Source: Arthrobacter oryzae (GTDB lineage Bacteria > Actinomycetota > Actinomycetes > Actinomycetales > Micrococcaceae). From it: DNA of 64,000 nt. A program made the translations under genes and the position numbers. Location of the stretch: positions 124,001 to 188,000 of the forward strand of contig NZ_JAUSSM010000008.1 in the NCBI RefSeq assembly GCF_030812315.1, written 5' to 3'. Positions within the stretch are counted from its first letter, which is position 1. Each line of letters begins with the position of its first letter. Below, one piece after another: positions 42,169 through 52,399 of the stretch. The notes beneath the pieces are model-generated. The model worked only from the letters and a program-made list of their open reading frames with translations. It was not told where the DNA came from and ran no database searches.

Positions 42169-43500
42169 CTAACTCCCGGCGGCGGGAGCGGCCTTGGGTT
42201 CCTTGGGAGGCAGCGGCTGCGGATTGAGGAACGCCGAGGTGATCAGGGGTGCCGTCAGCTCGATCTGCCACGGGCGGGCGCCGAGTTCACTGAGTTCTTC
42301 GGCGATTGCTTCTTCGCTGAGCTCCACGGGCGGACGCCATGCCACGCGCCGGAGGAAGTCGGGCGTAAGCAGGTTCTCTACGGGAAGGTTCAGTTCATCA
42401 GCTTTGTCCTGCAGCAGCGGCCTGGCAGTCGACAGCCGTTCAGCCGCCGCAGGGTCCCGGTCAGCCCAGACCCGCGGCGGCGGCGGTGCATTCGTCGGCA
42501 GATGCAGCGGCGGCAGTTCCTCCATGGTCCGGGCGGTGGCGATGCACCGCAGCCAGCGCGGCGCCTCCCGCTGTGCGGCCCTGCCGTGGAAGCCTTTGGT
42601 GCCCAGCAGTTGCGGCACGGTGGACGGCATGGCCTTGGCGGCGGCCACCAGCGACGAGTCGGGGATGAGCCGGCCGGGGGCAACGTCGCGTTTGCGGGCC
42701 AGCGAATCGCGTTCCAGCCACAGTTCGCGGACCGCGGCAAGCTGGCGGCGGTCCCGGATCTGGTGCAGCCCGGAGGTCTTGCGCCAGGGATCCACCCGGG
42801 GCGGGGCAAGGCCGGCAGAGAGGATGGCCGCGAACTCCTGCTCGGCGTATTCAAGTTTTCCGTCGCCTTGGAGCAGCTCGATGAGTTCCTCGCGCAGCTC
42901 CGTGAGGACCTCGACGTCCAGGGCCGCGTAGCGCAGCCAGGGCTCGGGCAGCGGGCGGGTGGACCAGTCGGCGGCGGAATGCTCCTTCGCAAGTCCGAAT
43001 CCGAGCAGCTGCTCGATGACAGCCGCCAGGCCTACCCGCGGCAGCCCCGCCAGCCGGGCCGCCAGTTCCGTATCGAACAGTTTGTGCGGCCACATGCCGA
43101 GTTCCGAAAGGCATGGAAGGTCCTGGCTCGCTGCGTGCAGGATCCATTCGACGCCATCCAAGGCGTCGTTGATGATCTGCAGGTCCCCGAAGGGTTCAGG
43201 GTCGATGAGCCACGTGCCCGAGCCTTCGCGCCGGATCTGGACCAGGAAGGCCCGCTGTCCGTAGCGGAAGCCGGAGGCGCGTTCCGCGTCCACCCCGGCC
43301 GGGCCCGTCCCGGCGGCGATGGCGGCTGCGCAGCGTTCCAGGCCGGCTGGGGTTTCAATGACGAGCGGTACTCCGTCGCGGGGGGAATCGAGGTCGATGA
43401 CCTCGGGGACCAGGCTGTCGAAGCCTTCCACCGTGATGTGGGGAGTAATGTCAGCAGCCGGGACGCCGGCTGTGGTGTGTTCCGGATTTTGAGGGGTCAT
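42169..43500 (-). CDS. rnd: ribonuclease D (3'-5' exonuclease with HRDC domain)
   Basis: The 443-residue protein has the DEDD exonuclease fold. The first acidic pair is in VDAERASGF, a later HAASQDLPCL follows, and the RYAALDVEVLTEL segment supplies the last Tyr/Asp. An HRDC-type helical domain (~200-320) and a C-terminal helical extension ending in low complexity follow. It trims the 3' ends of tRNA and other small RNAs. The reading frame starts 57 bases from the stop of the DUF3000 gene and the two are probably co-transcribed. Confidence 0.85.
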   Translation of the reverse strand: MTPQNPEHTTAGVPAADITPHITVEGFDSLVPEVIDLDSPRDGVPLVIETPAGLERCAAAIAAGTGPAGVDAERASGFRYGQRAFLVQIRREGSGTWLIDPEPFGDLQIINDALDGVEWILHAASQDLPCLSELGMWPHKLFDTELAARLAGLPRVGLAAVIEQLLGFGLAKEHSAADWSTRPLPEPWLRYAALDVEVLTELREELIELLQGDGKLEYAEQEFAAILSAGLAPPRVDPWRKTSGLHQIRDRRQLAAVRELWLERDSLARKRDVAPGRLIPDSSLVAAAKAMPSTVPQLLGTKGFHGRAAQREAPRWLRCIATARTMEELPPLHLPTNAPPPPRVWADRDPAAAERLSTARPLLQDKADELNLPVENLLTPDFLRRVAWRPPVELSEEAIAEELSELGARPWQIELTAPLITSAFLNPQPLPPKEPKAAPAAGS

Positions 43501-43557
43501 GATGCCTTCAGTTTACCGACATCGCGCTGAAGGGCGTCCCGCCGTGGCCAGCCATGG

Positions 43558-44208
43558 TCAGTTGCGCCGCCTGCGGGGCAGTGCGGTCACGCCTTCGGGC
43601 AGCGGTGGGAGTCCGGCGAAGGTGCAGACCATGTCTGACCACGCTTCCAGGTGGGACCGGATATCCGGGCCCACGGGAGTCCAGGAGGCCCGCAGTTCGA
43701 TGTCGATGGAACCCGGCCGGTCCGAGAGGGTGCCGAAGCTCTCGGACAGGACCCTGGTGGCCGTTCCGCCTGCCGCCCGGTAGGGCGCCTGGTGGTTCTC
43801 CAGCGCTTCGACGAGCCAGGTCCAGGCCACCGAGCCGAGCATTTCGTCGTTTCCCATTTCCGGCTCCAGCTGGGCGCGGATATAGGTAACGATCCGGAAC
43901 TCCCCGTCCCACACCGCCGACCCTTCGGGGTCGTAGAGCAGGATGAAGCGGCCGGTGGCGAGCTCTTCGTTTTCATCGTCCACTGTGCCGGCGGCGCGGA
44001 CCAGCGCGGCGGAAACCGGCCCGTGCACGGCTGCCGGTGCCGGGCGCGGAACAGGCCCGATGACCTCTGCGCCCAGGGCCACCGCAAAGGGAGCCAGCCT
44101 TGAAGGCGCGGGGATCTCGTCCAGGTGCAGCTCACTGCGGCACCGTGCTTTTCGAAGGGATCCCAAAGCGGTAAGGAACTCCGCGGGAACCTGGTCGAGT
44201 GCGTTCAC
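43558..44208 (-). CDS. DUF3000 family protein
   Basis: The 216-residue soluble protein matches the actinobacterial DUF3000 family, with the segments GRFILLYDPEGSAVWDGEFRIV and LGSVAWTWLVEALE. Function is unknown. It begins with GTG at 44208. In many actinobacteria it sits directly upstream of the RNase D gene, as here, suggesting a linked role in RNA metabolism, although that is inference from position only. Confidence 0.82.
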   Translation of the reverse strand: MNALDQVPAEFLTALGSLRKARCRSELHLDEIPAPSRLAPFAVALGAEVIGPVPRPAPAAVHGPVSAALVRAAGTVDDENEELATGRFILLYDPEGSAVWDGEFRIVTYIRAQLEPEMGNDEMLGSVAWTWLVEALENHQAPYRAAGGTATRVLSESFGTLSDRPGSIDIELRASWTPVGPDIRSHLEAWSDMVCTFAGLPPLPEGVTALPRRRRN

Positions 44209-44269
44209 ATTCGCAGGTTACGCAAGATGTGGCGCCGATCCCGGCAGGCTCGCCGCCCCGGACACCCGC

Positions 44270-45370
44270 TCAACCGGCCGCCAACTCCCGCTTGATGGCG
44301 GCGACGAACGAATCCACGTCCTCTTCGCTCGTGTCGAACGAGCACATCCAGCGCACTTCCCTGGCGGCTTCATTCCAGTCGTAGAAGCGGAAGGATTCCC
44401 GCAGCCGGTCCGCGACGCCTTCGGGCAGGATGGCGAAAACCCCGTTGGATTCCGTCTTCTGGGTGGGCTCCACGCCATCGATCGCATCCACGGCCGCACG
44501 CAGCCGGGCAGCCATGGCGTTGGCGTGCCTGGCTGACCGCAGCCACAGGTCGCCCTCGAGCAGCGCAATGAACTGGGCGGACATGAACCTCATTTTGGAG
44601 GCCAGCTGCATGTTCATTTTGCGCAGGTACACCAGGCCGTGGGCGGCCTCCGGGTTCAGGGCCACCACCACCTCGCCGAACAGCAGCCCGTTCTTGGTGC
44701 CGCCAAAGGAGAGGATGTCCACGCCGGCGTCGCGCGTGAACGCCCGCAGCGGCACGTCAAGGTGGGCTGCGGCGTTCGCCAGCCGGGCGCCGTCCATGTG
44801 GAGCTTCATGCCCTTGGCATGGACATGGTCGGCGATCGCGCGGACCTCTTCCGGCGTGTAGCACGTGCCCAGCTCGGTGGTCTGGGTGATGGACACGGCC
44901 AGCGGCTGGGCGCGGTGTTCGTCGCCCCAGCCCCAGGCTTCCCGGTCAATCAGCTCGGGCGTGAGCTTGCCGTCGGTGGTGGGAACCTGGAGCAGCTTGA
45001 TCCCGCCGATCCGCTCCGGTGCCCCGTTTTCGTCCATGTTGATATGCGCCGTCGACGCGCAGATCACTGCGCCCCAGCGGGGGAGCAGCGACTGCAGCGA
45101 AAGGACGTTGGCTCCCGTTCCGTTGAAGACCGGGAAACATCCGATGCCGGCGCCGAAGTGCCCTTCCATGAGCACCTGCAGCCGTGCGGTGTAATCGTCT
45201 TCGCCGTAGGAGACCTGGTGCCCCTCGTTGGCTGCCGCCAGGGCCGCAAGGACTTCCGGGTGTACACCCGAGTAGTTGTCGGAGGCGAAGCCCCGGACGG
45301 CGGGGTCATGGAGCCGTGCCGCGGTGGCGGCAGGGACAGTTTCAACTGTGGTTGTCATCGCTTTGGTCAC
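44270..45370 (-). CDS. low-specificity L-threonine aldolase family protein
   Basis: The 366-residue protein is a fold-type I PLP enzyme: FASDNYSGVHPEVL near the N-terminus, the HMDGARLANAAA loop and the PLP lysine in SFGGTKNGLL. It should split threonine or allo-threonine to glycine and acetaldehyde. A GTG at 45370 and an ATG at 45358 are both possible starts, with only weak ribosome sites. It follows the SDR gene by 25 bases and is probably in the DUF6421-SDR operon. Confidence 0.88.
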   Translation of the reverse strand: MTKAMTTTVETVPAATAARLHDPAVRGFASDNYSGVHPEVLAALAAANEGHQVSYGEDDYTARLQVLMEGHFGAGIGCFPVFNGTGANVLSLQSLLPRWGAVICASTAHINMDENGAPERIGGIKLLQVPTTDGKLTPELIDREAWGWGDEHRAQPLAVSITQTTELGTCYTPEEVRAIADHVHAKGMKLHMDGARLANAAAHLDVPLRAFTRDAGVDILSFGGTKNGLLFGEVVVALNPEAAHGLVYLRKMNMQLASKMRFMSAQFIALLEGDLWLRSARHANAMAARLRAAVDAIDGVEPTQKTESNGVFAILPEGVADRLRESFRFYDWNEAAREVRWMCSFDTSEEDVDSFVAAIKRELAAG

Positions 45371-45395
45371 GCTTTCAGTCTAGGGATGTCCGCGG

Positions 45396-46121
45396 TCAAC
45401 GGCTAAGGAGCAGCCGCTGGCCGTTCAGTTCCGCAGCGGGGGCGGTGAAAAGTCCGACGGCGGCAGCCGCCAGGTCGGTAACGTCGGTAAAGTCCGGGAA
45501 GCTCCGGCCGGGGTACTTCGCCCGCATCCCGGCGTCCACGAGGCCCTTCACGACGAAGATGACCGCGGCGCTGTGCTGTTCCGGGCTGGCGCTGGGCTGC
45601 TCCCCGCTGAAGCCCTCGGCCACCGCCAGCGTCCAGGCTTCGGCAGCCGCCTTGGACGCAACGTAGCTGGCACCGGCCGCCGTCGGGGTGGCAACTGCCG
45701 TGGAGGTAACCATGGCAAACCGGCCGGTGTCCGAGGCCGCGAGGTCGTCATAGAACACCCGCGTTACATTCCTCAGGGTGGTGATGGCGCCGCGTTCCAG
45801 GAAGTCCCAATCCTCGTCGCTCTGGTCCGTGATGCCTTTGGCGCCGCGCCAGCCGCCCACGAGGTGGATGACGCCGTCGACCATTCCGGCTTTGCCGGAA
45901 ATGGTGGCGTGCAGCGCCCTGACATCCGCCAGGACGGCAAGGTCGCACACGAGCGGAACGACGCCGTCGCCTGCTTCCGCGGCGGCGGCCTCGATCCGGG
46001 GGCCGTCCGAACCGACCGTAAAGACCATGTGACCGGCTTCGCGCAACGCACGTGCCGTGGCGATCCCGGACGGGCCGCTGCCGCCCGTCACTACAACGTT
46101 CAATGGGCGTCCGGCACTCAT
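45396..46121 (-). CDS. short-chain dehydrogenase/reductase
   Basis: The 241-residue protein is an SDR. The nucleotide-binding motif reads TGGSGPSGIA near residue 12, the catalytic Tyr/Lys pair is in SYVASK, and a serine lies upstream in MVTSTAVAT. It reduces or oxidises an unknown alcohol or carbonyl with NAD(P). It overlaps the DUF6421 stop by four bases (ATGA) and is followed by threonine aldolase. No substrate can be inferred. Confidence 0.88.
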   Translation of the reverse strand: MSAGRPLNVVVTGGSGPSGIATARALREAGHMVFTVGSDGPRIEAAAAEAGDGVVPLVCDLAVLADVRALHATISGKAGMVDGVIHLVGGWRGAKGITDQSDEDWDFLERGAITTLRNVTRVFYDDLAASDTGRFAMVTSTAVATPTAAGASYVASKAAAEAWTLAVAEGFSGEQPSASPEQHSAAVIFVVKGLVDAGMRAKYPGRSFPDFTDVTDLAAAAVGLFTAPAAELNGQRLLLSR

Positions 46122-47533
46122 CCGGCGTTCAGTGCCCGGGTGGCGCCGCCGTCGTTCGTGGCTGCTCCAATGTCTGCTGACCCTGTGATGCCGGCCGTGG
46201 ACTCGATGACCGGGCGCATCTTCTTTTCGAGTGCCTCGTAGAACATGGACAGCGGGAATTCGTCGTCGAGCACCTGGTCCGTCAGGCCCCGCGGCGGTCC
46301 GTCCAGCGGAAGTGCTGAGGGCCCCTTGGCCCAGACGGAGGCCGGGTGGGGCGTGACGGTTCCCGAAATCAGCTCGTAGGCCGCGAGCCAGTGGGCCGCC
46401 TTGGGGCGGTCGATCGAGCGCCAGTACAGCTCCTCGATCCGGGAGCCGAGGTCAACCACCACGTCTGCAGCCTCGTCCCAGTCGATGCTGAGCTTGCTGT
46501 CAGTCCAGTGCAGGACACGGTGCTGGTGCATCCAGGCGAAGAGCAGCTGTCCGCCGAGGCCGTCGTAGTTGCGGACGCGGCTGCCGGTGATGGCAAAGCG
46601 GAAGATCCGGTCGAAGATGACGGCGTACTGGACCAGCTTGGCGTGCCGGCGTGCTTCCGGGTCGGCCTCTTCGTCCTTTTCGATCTTCACGGATTCCCGG
46701 AAGGCCGTCAGATCGCAGCGGAGCTCTTCCAGGGAGTAGAGGAAGAAGGGCATGCGCTGTTTGATCATGAAGGGATCGAATGGCAGGTCGCCGCGCATGT
46801 GTGTGCGGTCGTGGATGAGGTCCCACATGACGAACGTTTCCTGGGTGAGTTCCTGGTTCTCAAGCAGTTCGGCGGCTTCGGCCGGCAGTTCCAGGCGGGT
46901 GATGTCGGCTGCGGCCCGGAGGACCCGGCGGAAGCGGGCAGCTTCCCGGTCCGCGAAAATGGCGCCCCACGTGAACGTGGGCGTTTCCCGGACCGCGACG
47001 GTTTCCGGGAACAGCACGGCCGAGTTGGTGTTGTATCCCGGGGTGAAGTCCAGGAACCGGATCGGGACGAACAGCTTGTTGGAGTATTCGCCCTCCTCGA
47101 GGCCGGCGATGAACTCCGGCCAGATGACCTCGATCAGGACGGCCTCGACGAGGCGGCTGCTGCTGCCGTTCTGCGTGTACATGGGGAAAACCACCAGGTG
47201 CTGCAGTCCGTTGACGCGGTGCTGCTGCGGCTGGAAGGCGAGCAGGGAGTCCAGGAAATCCGGCACGCCGAAGCCGCCGGCGGCCCAGCGGCCGAAGTCG
47301 ATGACGAGGAGTCCAAGGTACCGGGCGTCGTGCGGGAACTCAGGGGTAAGTGCCTCCACCGCTGCGGTGATGGTGCTGACGTATCCGGCGGCGGCCGCAT
47401 GGTCAGCGGCGTCGGGCACCGAACCGTCCTGGGCCTGGAGAGCCTGCAGGGCGGTGGCGGCGGCCTTGAGCCGCACCCACTCCGGGTGGTTTTCGGTGAG
47501 CGGGGCGGCTGCGGTGAGAGCGGTCGTAGTCAT
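46118..47533 (-). CDS. DUF6421 family protein
   Basis: The 471-residue, largely helical protein belongs to a family known from actinobacteria without a characterised function (DUF6421). Conserved-looking blocks include WDLIHDRTHMRGDLPFDPFM and LFAWMHQHRVLHWTDSKL, rich in histidines and acidic residues that could bind metal. No signal peptide is visible. It is the first gene of a three-gene run with the SDR and the threonine aldolase. About 190 bases separate it from MsrB; an inverted repeat TATGC-CTGA-GCATA lies in that gap at about 47610-47623. Confidence 0.8.
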   Translation of the reverse strand: MTTTALTAAAPLTENHPEWVRLKAAATALQALQAQDGSVPDAADHAAAAGYVSTITAAVEALTPEFPHDARYLGLLVIDFGRWAAGGFGVPDFLDSLLAFQPQQHRVNGLQHLVVFPMYTQNGSSSRLVEAVLIEVIWPEFIAGLEEGEYSNKLFVPIRFLDFTPGYNTNSAVLFPETVAVRETPTFTWGAIFADREAARFRRVLRAAADITRLELPAEAAELLENQELTQETFVMWDLIHDRTHMRGDLPFDPFMIKQRMPFFLYSLEELRCDLTAFRESVKIEKDEEADPEARRHAKLVQYAVIFDRIFRFAITGSRVRNYDGLGGQLLFAWMHQHRVLHWTDSKLSIDWDEAADVVVDLGSRIEELYWRSIDRPKAAHWLAAYELISGTVTPHPASVWAKGPSALPLDGPPRGLTDQVLDDEFPLSMFYEALEKKMRPVIESTAGITGSADIGAATNDGGATRALNAG

Positions 47534-47720
47534 CGTCGGCGATCGCCTTTCTGGTTGCTTGGAGCTTCTACGGCGAGCGTAGCAAGCAAACAGATCCTCT
47601 AATGCAAAATATGCCTGAGCATAAGAAAGTCTTGTGCAAGTGGCTCAGCATTCCCGCCCCAGCTACAGCGGGAGGCGGGGCTGCCGGCGTCAGGGTGCGC
47701 GGTTGATCTGGCGGGACGGC

Positions 47721-48209
47721 CTACTTGGCCGCGTCGTCAGACGAAACCAGCTTCAGCGAGACTGAGTTGATGCAGAAACGCTGGTCGGTGGGGGTACCGT
47801 AGCCCTCGCCGTCGAACACGTGGCCCAGATGGGAATCGCAGGTGGCGCAGCGGACCTCCACCCGGTCCATGCCCATGGTGCGGTCATGGATGTAGCGGAC
47901 GGTGCCGTCCGCAAGCGGAGCCCAGAATGACGGCCAACCGCAGTGGGAATCGAACTTTTCGTTGCTGGTGAACAGTTCCGCACCACAGGCGCGGCACTGG
48001 TAGACGCCCGCAGTGTGCGTATCCCAATACTCTCCGGTGTACGGACGCTCGGTGCCGGCCTGGCGGAGCACCCGATACTCCTCCGGCGTCAGCTCCCGGC
48101 GCCATTCCTCGTCTGTCTTTTCAACCGGCGGAGTGGCGTTTTCAGGTTCGGATCCGGCGGCGGGAGACTGGACGGGTGCGACTTTCGGCTTGTTGCTAAA
48201 GATGCTCAT
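47721..48209 (-). CDS. msrB: peptide-methionine (R)-S-oxide reductase
   Basis: The 162-residue protein is a full MsrB: zinc-binding CxxC pairs in CRACG and CATCD, the substrate-site CGWPSFW and the catalytic RFCINS cysteine near the C-terminus. It repairs methionine-R-sulfoxide in oxidised proteins. About 40 residues at the N-terminus are disordered and precede the family core. It lies 14 bases after the next unknown gene on the same strand, so they may be co-transcribed. Confidence 0.95.
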   Translation of the reverse strand: MSIFSNKPKVAPVQSPAAGSEPENATPPVEKTDEEWRRELTPEEYRVLRQAGTERPYTGEYWDTHTAGVYQCRACGAELFTSNEKFDSHCGWPSFWAPLADGTVRYIHDRTMGMDRVEVRCATCDSHLGHVFDGEGYGTPTDQRFCINSVSLKLVSSDDAAK

Positions 48210-48223
48210 AGCTTCGATAACGC

Positions 48224-48715
48224 TCAGGAGTCTCCGATAAATCCCGAACCTGCGTAAAGGTGCAGCACGGGCAGCCCCAGCTGGTCCTGTGCCTTGTTGG
48301 CCCAGTCCGTGTGGAAGGTGTCCGCGATGGCGTGCGGCCTGGTAATGACTACCGCCTGGCCTGCTCCGAGTTCCTTGACCTTGGCCACCAGGCCCTGGAC
48401 GGCGCCGCCGTCCACCACCTCGCCGGTGACCCCGCTGCCGATCCCGGCCAGTGCACTGAGCGACACCGCGAGGGTCTCGGCGGCGGCGGCGCGTTCGGAC
48501 GCAGGGTCCGGGGCATGCGAGGTCAGCTCGCGGAAGGCTTTCGCGACGTCCAGCAGCGAAAGGTTTTCGAGGAAATCCACCAGGAGGTGCCGTTCGGTGT
48601 TGGCCGGCACCAGCACGACCAAGGGTGTGTCACCGCCGTCCACCAGGCGTTCGATGTTAACGCGGTCATCCGCACCCAGCGGCTCTTCTGTCAGAATGAC
48701 GATTGGATCGCTCAT
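48224..48715 (-). CDS. conserved hypothetical protein
   Basis: I do not recognise a family for this 163-residue acidic soluble protein. It reads as an alpha/beta fold: an opening VILTEEPLG strand, DTPLVVLVPAN, a helical middle and a closing AVVITRPHAIADTFHTDWANKAQDQLG helix, then VLHLYAGSGF. The layout recalls universal-stress or Rossmann-like proteins, but no nucleotide motif is visible. It is immediately upstream of msrB and divergent from the alpha/beta hydrolase. Confidence 0.7.
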   Translation of the reverse strand: MSDPIVILTEEPLGADDRVNIERLVDGGDTPLVVLVPANTERHLLVDFLENLSLLDVAKAFRELTSHAPDPASERAAAAETLAVSLSALAGIGSGVTGEVVDGGAVQGLVAKVKELGAGQAVVITRPHAIADTFHTDWANKAQDQLGLPVLHLYAGSGFIGDS

Positions 48716-48907
48716 GCCCCCAGCCTAGTCCCGGCCTGACCTTCCCGCACGAATTTCGTCCGGGGCGGTCCGCGCCGTATCGGCGGCCGGTTCCGCGGCT
48801 GTTCTTCCGGGATGCTGCTCCCGTACGGCCGGTCAGTCCGCCGTGGAGCCGCCAGCGATGGCGTGCCCGAATATGTCCGGAGGGCCCGCAGCAGTAAGAA
48901 TGGATCC

Positions 48908-50278
48908 ATGGCATCGATCCCGGGGCTGCGCCCGGCCACCAAAGCGAATCCGCCCCTGGCAGTGGGCAAGACCCCCGCCACCACCGAGGCCGGCATGTCC
49001 TCGAGTGCCAAGTGGGCCGTGGGCGGTGTCATCGCGGGAGGTGCCGCAGCGGGCCTGTTGGGTGCCGGATCGTCGGCGCTCGCCCTCTACTTCGCCAGGC
49101 GGGTCATTACGCCGGTGCGGGTCCGGGACGAGAACCAAGAGGTGCTGGCTGTCATCCGTGCCGCCGGCGGCCTCCAGGTCATCCTTGCGGCCACCGAGGA
49201 CGCCACCGTGGAAGGCGTCTACGGGCTATTCTTCGACGGCGGCCGCGGCCATGCACGGATCGGCAGGATCATTTCGTACTCACCTGCTGAACGCACCGTT
49301 CTGCGTGAAGTCGAAGCTGTGTATTCCGGCGACCTCTACACCGCCCGCCGCGGCTACTGGAGCGGCGCCGCCTACCCGGATGCCGCCTCCATCGGGCTGT
49401 CCGCCGAGGACGTGCAGATCGACGTTGAAGGCGGGACGGCGCCGGCATGGCTGGTGCGCGGGACGCCGTCGTCCGACATCTGGGCCATCATGGTCCATGG
49501 CCGCGGAGCCAGCCGCCAGGAATGCCTGCGCGCGCTGCGCCCGGCGCAGGAGCTTGGCATGACAAGCCTGGTGATCTCCTACCGCAACGACGGCCTGGCG
49601 CCGTCGGCGCCCGACGGACGCTACGGCCTGGGCTCTACCGAATGGCGGGACGTCGAGGCAGCCATCAGTTTCGCCGTGGCCAACGGCGCAAAGGAAGTTG
49701 TGCTGTTCGGCTGGTCCATGGGCGGCGCGATCTGCCTGCAGACGGCGGACCTTTCCCGCCACCACCAACGGATCCGGGCCATGGTGCTGGACGCCCCGGT
49801 GGTGGACTGGGTCAACGTCCTGGCGCACCATGCGCAGCTGAACCGCATCCCGTCCGCGGTGGGACGCTACGGGCAGCTGATGATGAGCCACCCCCTGGGG
49901 CGCCGCCTGACCGGGCTGGCGGCACCGGTGGACCTGAAGTCGATGGACTGGATCTCCCGGGCCGTTGAACTCAGGACCCCCACACTGATCCTGCACAGCG
50001 TTGACGACGAATACGTCCCCTACGGCCCCTCAGCCACCATCGCGGAGAAAAACCCTGAGATGGTCACCTTCGAGACCTTCCAGGACGCCCGGCACACCAA
50101 GGAGTGGAACGTCGATCCGGAGCGCTGGGAAGGCCTGGTAACCGCGTGGCTGCGGCGGCAGCTTGCCCCACGTGCCAATCCGGGCTCACGCTCCCGGCGG
50201 CGCGATGACGCCGGATCGCGCCGCGGAACGGACGCCCCGGGGACAACCGCCGGCCCTGCTGTTAACGGTCCGGAGTAG
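48908..50278 (+). CDS. alpha/beta hydrolase with N-terminal membrane anchor
   Basis: The 456-residue protein has an N-terminal hydrophobic stretch rich in Gly/Ala (about 33-60), a linker, then an alpha/beta-hydrolase domain. The nucleophile is the Ser of GWSMGG, an oxyanion loop VHGRGAS precedes it, and the later HSVDDEYVP supplies the Asp. The catalytic His is in DARHTKEW. It is probably a membrane-anchored esterase or peptidase. The start at ATG 48908 removes an unconserved leader. Its 3' end overlaps the convergent YbaK gene by 17 bases. Confidence 0.82.
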   Translation: MASIPGLRPATKANPPLAVGKTPATTEAGMSSSAKWAVGGVIAGGAAAGLLGAGSSALALYFARRVITPVRVRDENQEVLAVIRAAGGLQVILAATEDATVEGVYGLFFDGGRGHARIGRIISYSPAERTVLREVEAVYSGDLYTARRGYWSGAAYPDAASIGLSAEDVQIDVEGGTAPAWLVRGTPSSDIWAIMVHGRGASRQECLRALRPAQELGMTSLVISYRNDGLAPSAPDGRYGLGSTEWRDVEAAISFAVANGAKEVVLFGWSMGGAICLQTADLSRHHQRIRAMVLDAPVVDWVNVLAHHAQLNRIPSAVGRYGQLMMSHPLGRRLTGLAAPVDLKSMDWISRAVELRTPTLILHSVDDEYVPYGPSATIAEKNPEMVTFETFQDARHTKEWNVDPERWEGLVTAWLRRQLAPRANPGSRSRRRDDAGSRRGTDAPGTTAGPAVNGPE

Positions 50279-50774
50279 CCTTCGGCCCGGTTCCAATGCG
50301 GGCAGTAACTGCACCCGTGAGCCGTACCAGGTGGTCCGGGCCAAGTTCGATATCCAGGCCGCGGCGGCCGCCGGAGACCAGGATGCTGTCCTGGCCCAGG
50401 GCACTCTCATCCAGGACCGTGGGGGAAGGCTGGCGCTGCCCCAGCGGGGAGATTCCGCCCAGGACATAGCCGGTCCTGCGCTGGGCCGTGGCCGGATCCG
50501 CCATGGCGGCCTTCTTGCCGCCGAGGGCAGCTGCTATGGCTTTCAGGTCAAGGTTTCCGCTGACCGGGACTATTCCCACTGCGAGCCTGCCGTCGACATC
50601 CACCATAAGGGTCTTGAAGACCTTGGCGGGATCCACGCCGAGTACGTCGGCTGCCTCCATGCCGTAGCTGGCTGCCGAGGGGTCATGGGCGTACGGGTGC
50701 AGCACGAAAGGAACGCCGGCTGCAGCGAGTGCTGCTGTAGCCGGCGTTCCCTGTGAAGCCTGTTTGCGCGCCAT
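50262..50774 (-). CDS. ybaK: Cys-tRNA(Pro) deacylase YbaK-like protein
   Basis: The 170-residue protein has the YbaK/EbsC fold, with the catalytic lysine in KVFKTLMV and the GYVLGGISPLG loop. It hydrolyses misacylated Cys-tRNA(Pro) (or Ala-/other mischarged tRNA in relatives). It is the last gene of a minus-strand run after sulfurtransferase and SufE. It converges with the alpha/beta hydrolase and their coding ends overlap. Confidence 0.88.
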   Translation of the reverse strand: MARKQASQGTPATAALAAAGVPFVLHPYAHDPSAASYGMEAADVLGVDPAKVFKTLMVDVDGRLAVGIVPVSGNLDLKAIAAALGGKKAAMADPATAQRRTGYVLGGISPLGQRQPSPTVLDESALGQDSILVSGGRRGLDIELGPDHLVRLTGAVTARIGTGPKATPDR

Positions 50775-50795
50775 GCGGTGGTTGGGCCTTCCGGC

Positions 50796-51257
50796 CTAGG
50801 CCTTTAGCGCGGCGGACGCCGCGACCTTGCGCTTGATCCGTCCCAGCATGGCCGTCATGCCCCGCATCCGCAGGGGAGTGATGGCACGCGTGAGCCCCAG
50901 GAGCTCGGGCATGTCATCCGGCACTGCCAGGATCTCAGGGGCCGTCAGGCCGTCGAGGCCTTCGTGCAGGACACCCGCGAAGCCGCGGGTGGTCGGCGCT
51001 TCCGGCGGCGCCTTGAAGAACAGCCGTACGCTCTCCGGAGAACCTGGATCCTGCTTTTCCGTCTCAATGGTCAGGAACAGGGGTGACTGGCATTCGACGA
51101 CCTGCTCCAGCAGTTCCGGATGGTCCTTCAACCGGTCCGGAAGCTCAGGGAGCCCCTGGGAGAACTCCAGCAGCAATTGCAGCCGCTCGGGTTCGGTGAG
51201 GGCCTGGAAGTCGTCAACTATTTCCGCCAGCGCGGCGGGAAGGGTTTGGTTACTCAT
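50796..51257 (-). CDS. SufE family sulfur acceptor
   Basis: The 153-residue protein has the SufE domain with the active-site cysteine in VVECQSPLFL. SufE accepts persulfide from a cysteine desulfurase and passes it to the Fe-S assembly machinery. The start at 51257 removes an unrelated N-terminal stretch. It lies 10 bases after the sulfurtransferase, an association seen in many actinobacteria and consistent with sulfur trafficking. Confidence 0.9.
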   Translation of the reverse strand: MSNQTLPAALAEIVDDFQALTEPERLQLLLEFSQGLPELPDRLKDHPELLEQVVECQSPLFLTIETEKQDPGSPESVRLFFKAPPEAPTTRGFAGVLHEGLDGLTAPEILAVPDDMPELLGLTRAITPLRMRGMTAMLGRIKRKVAASAALKA

Positions 51258-51267
51258 CGAGTCCAGT

Positions 51268-52179
<912 letters not shown>

Positions 52180-52399
52180 TGAGATGGCCTTTCACTGAAA
52201 CGGTCAGGGGACCCATGCCACCGGGAGGCGTCGCTGCGGCCGGGCCAGTTCCAACACTAGCCACGGGCCGGAAGTATTTGCGCCTCTGGGTTCACAGAGG
52301 GAAATATGGCCTTCGTCACGTGGACTCTCCGCCCTATGAACCCGGCGCTGCATTGCCGGTATCCTTTCTGGGGACACGAGACCAGCAGAACGGACCACC

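Noticed and set aside
47653..47679. Terminator after msrB
   Set aside because: A six-bp stem with a 15-base loop and no T-run is too weak.
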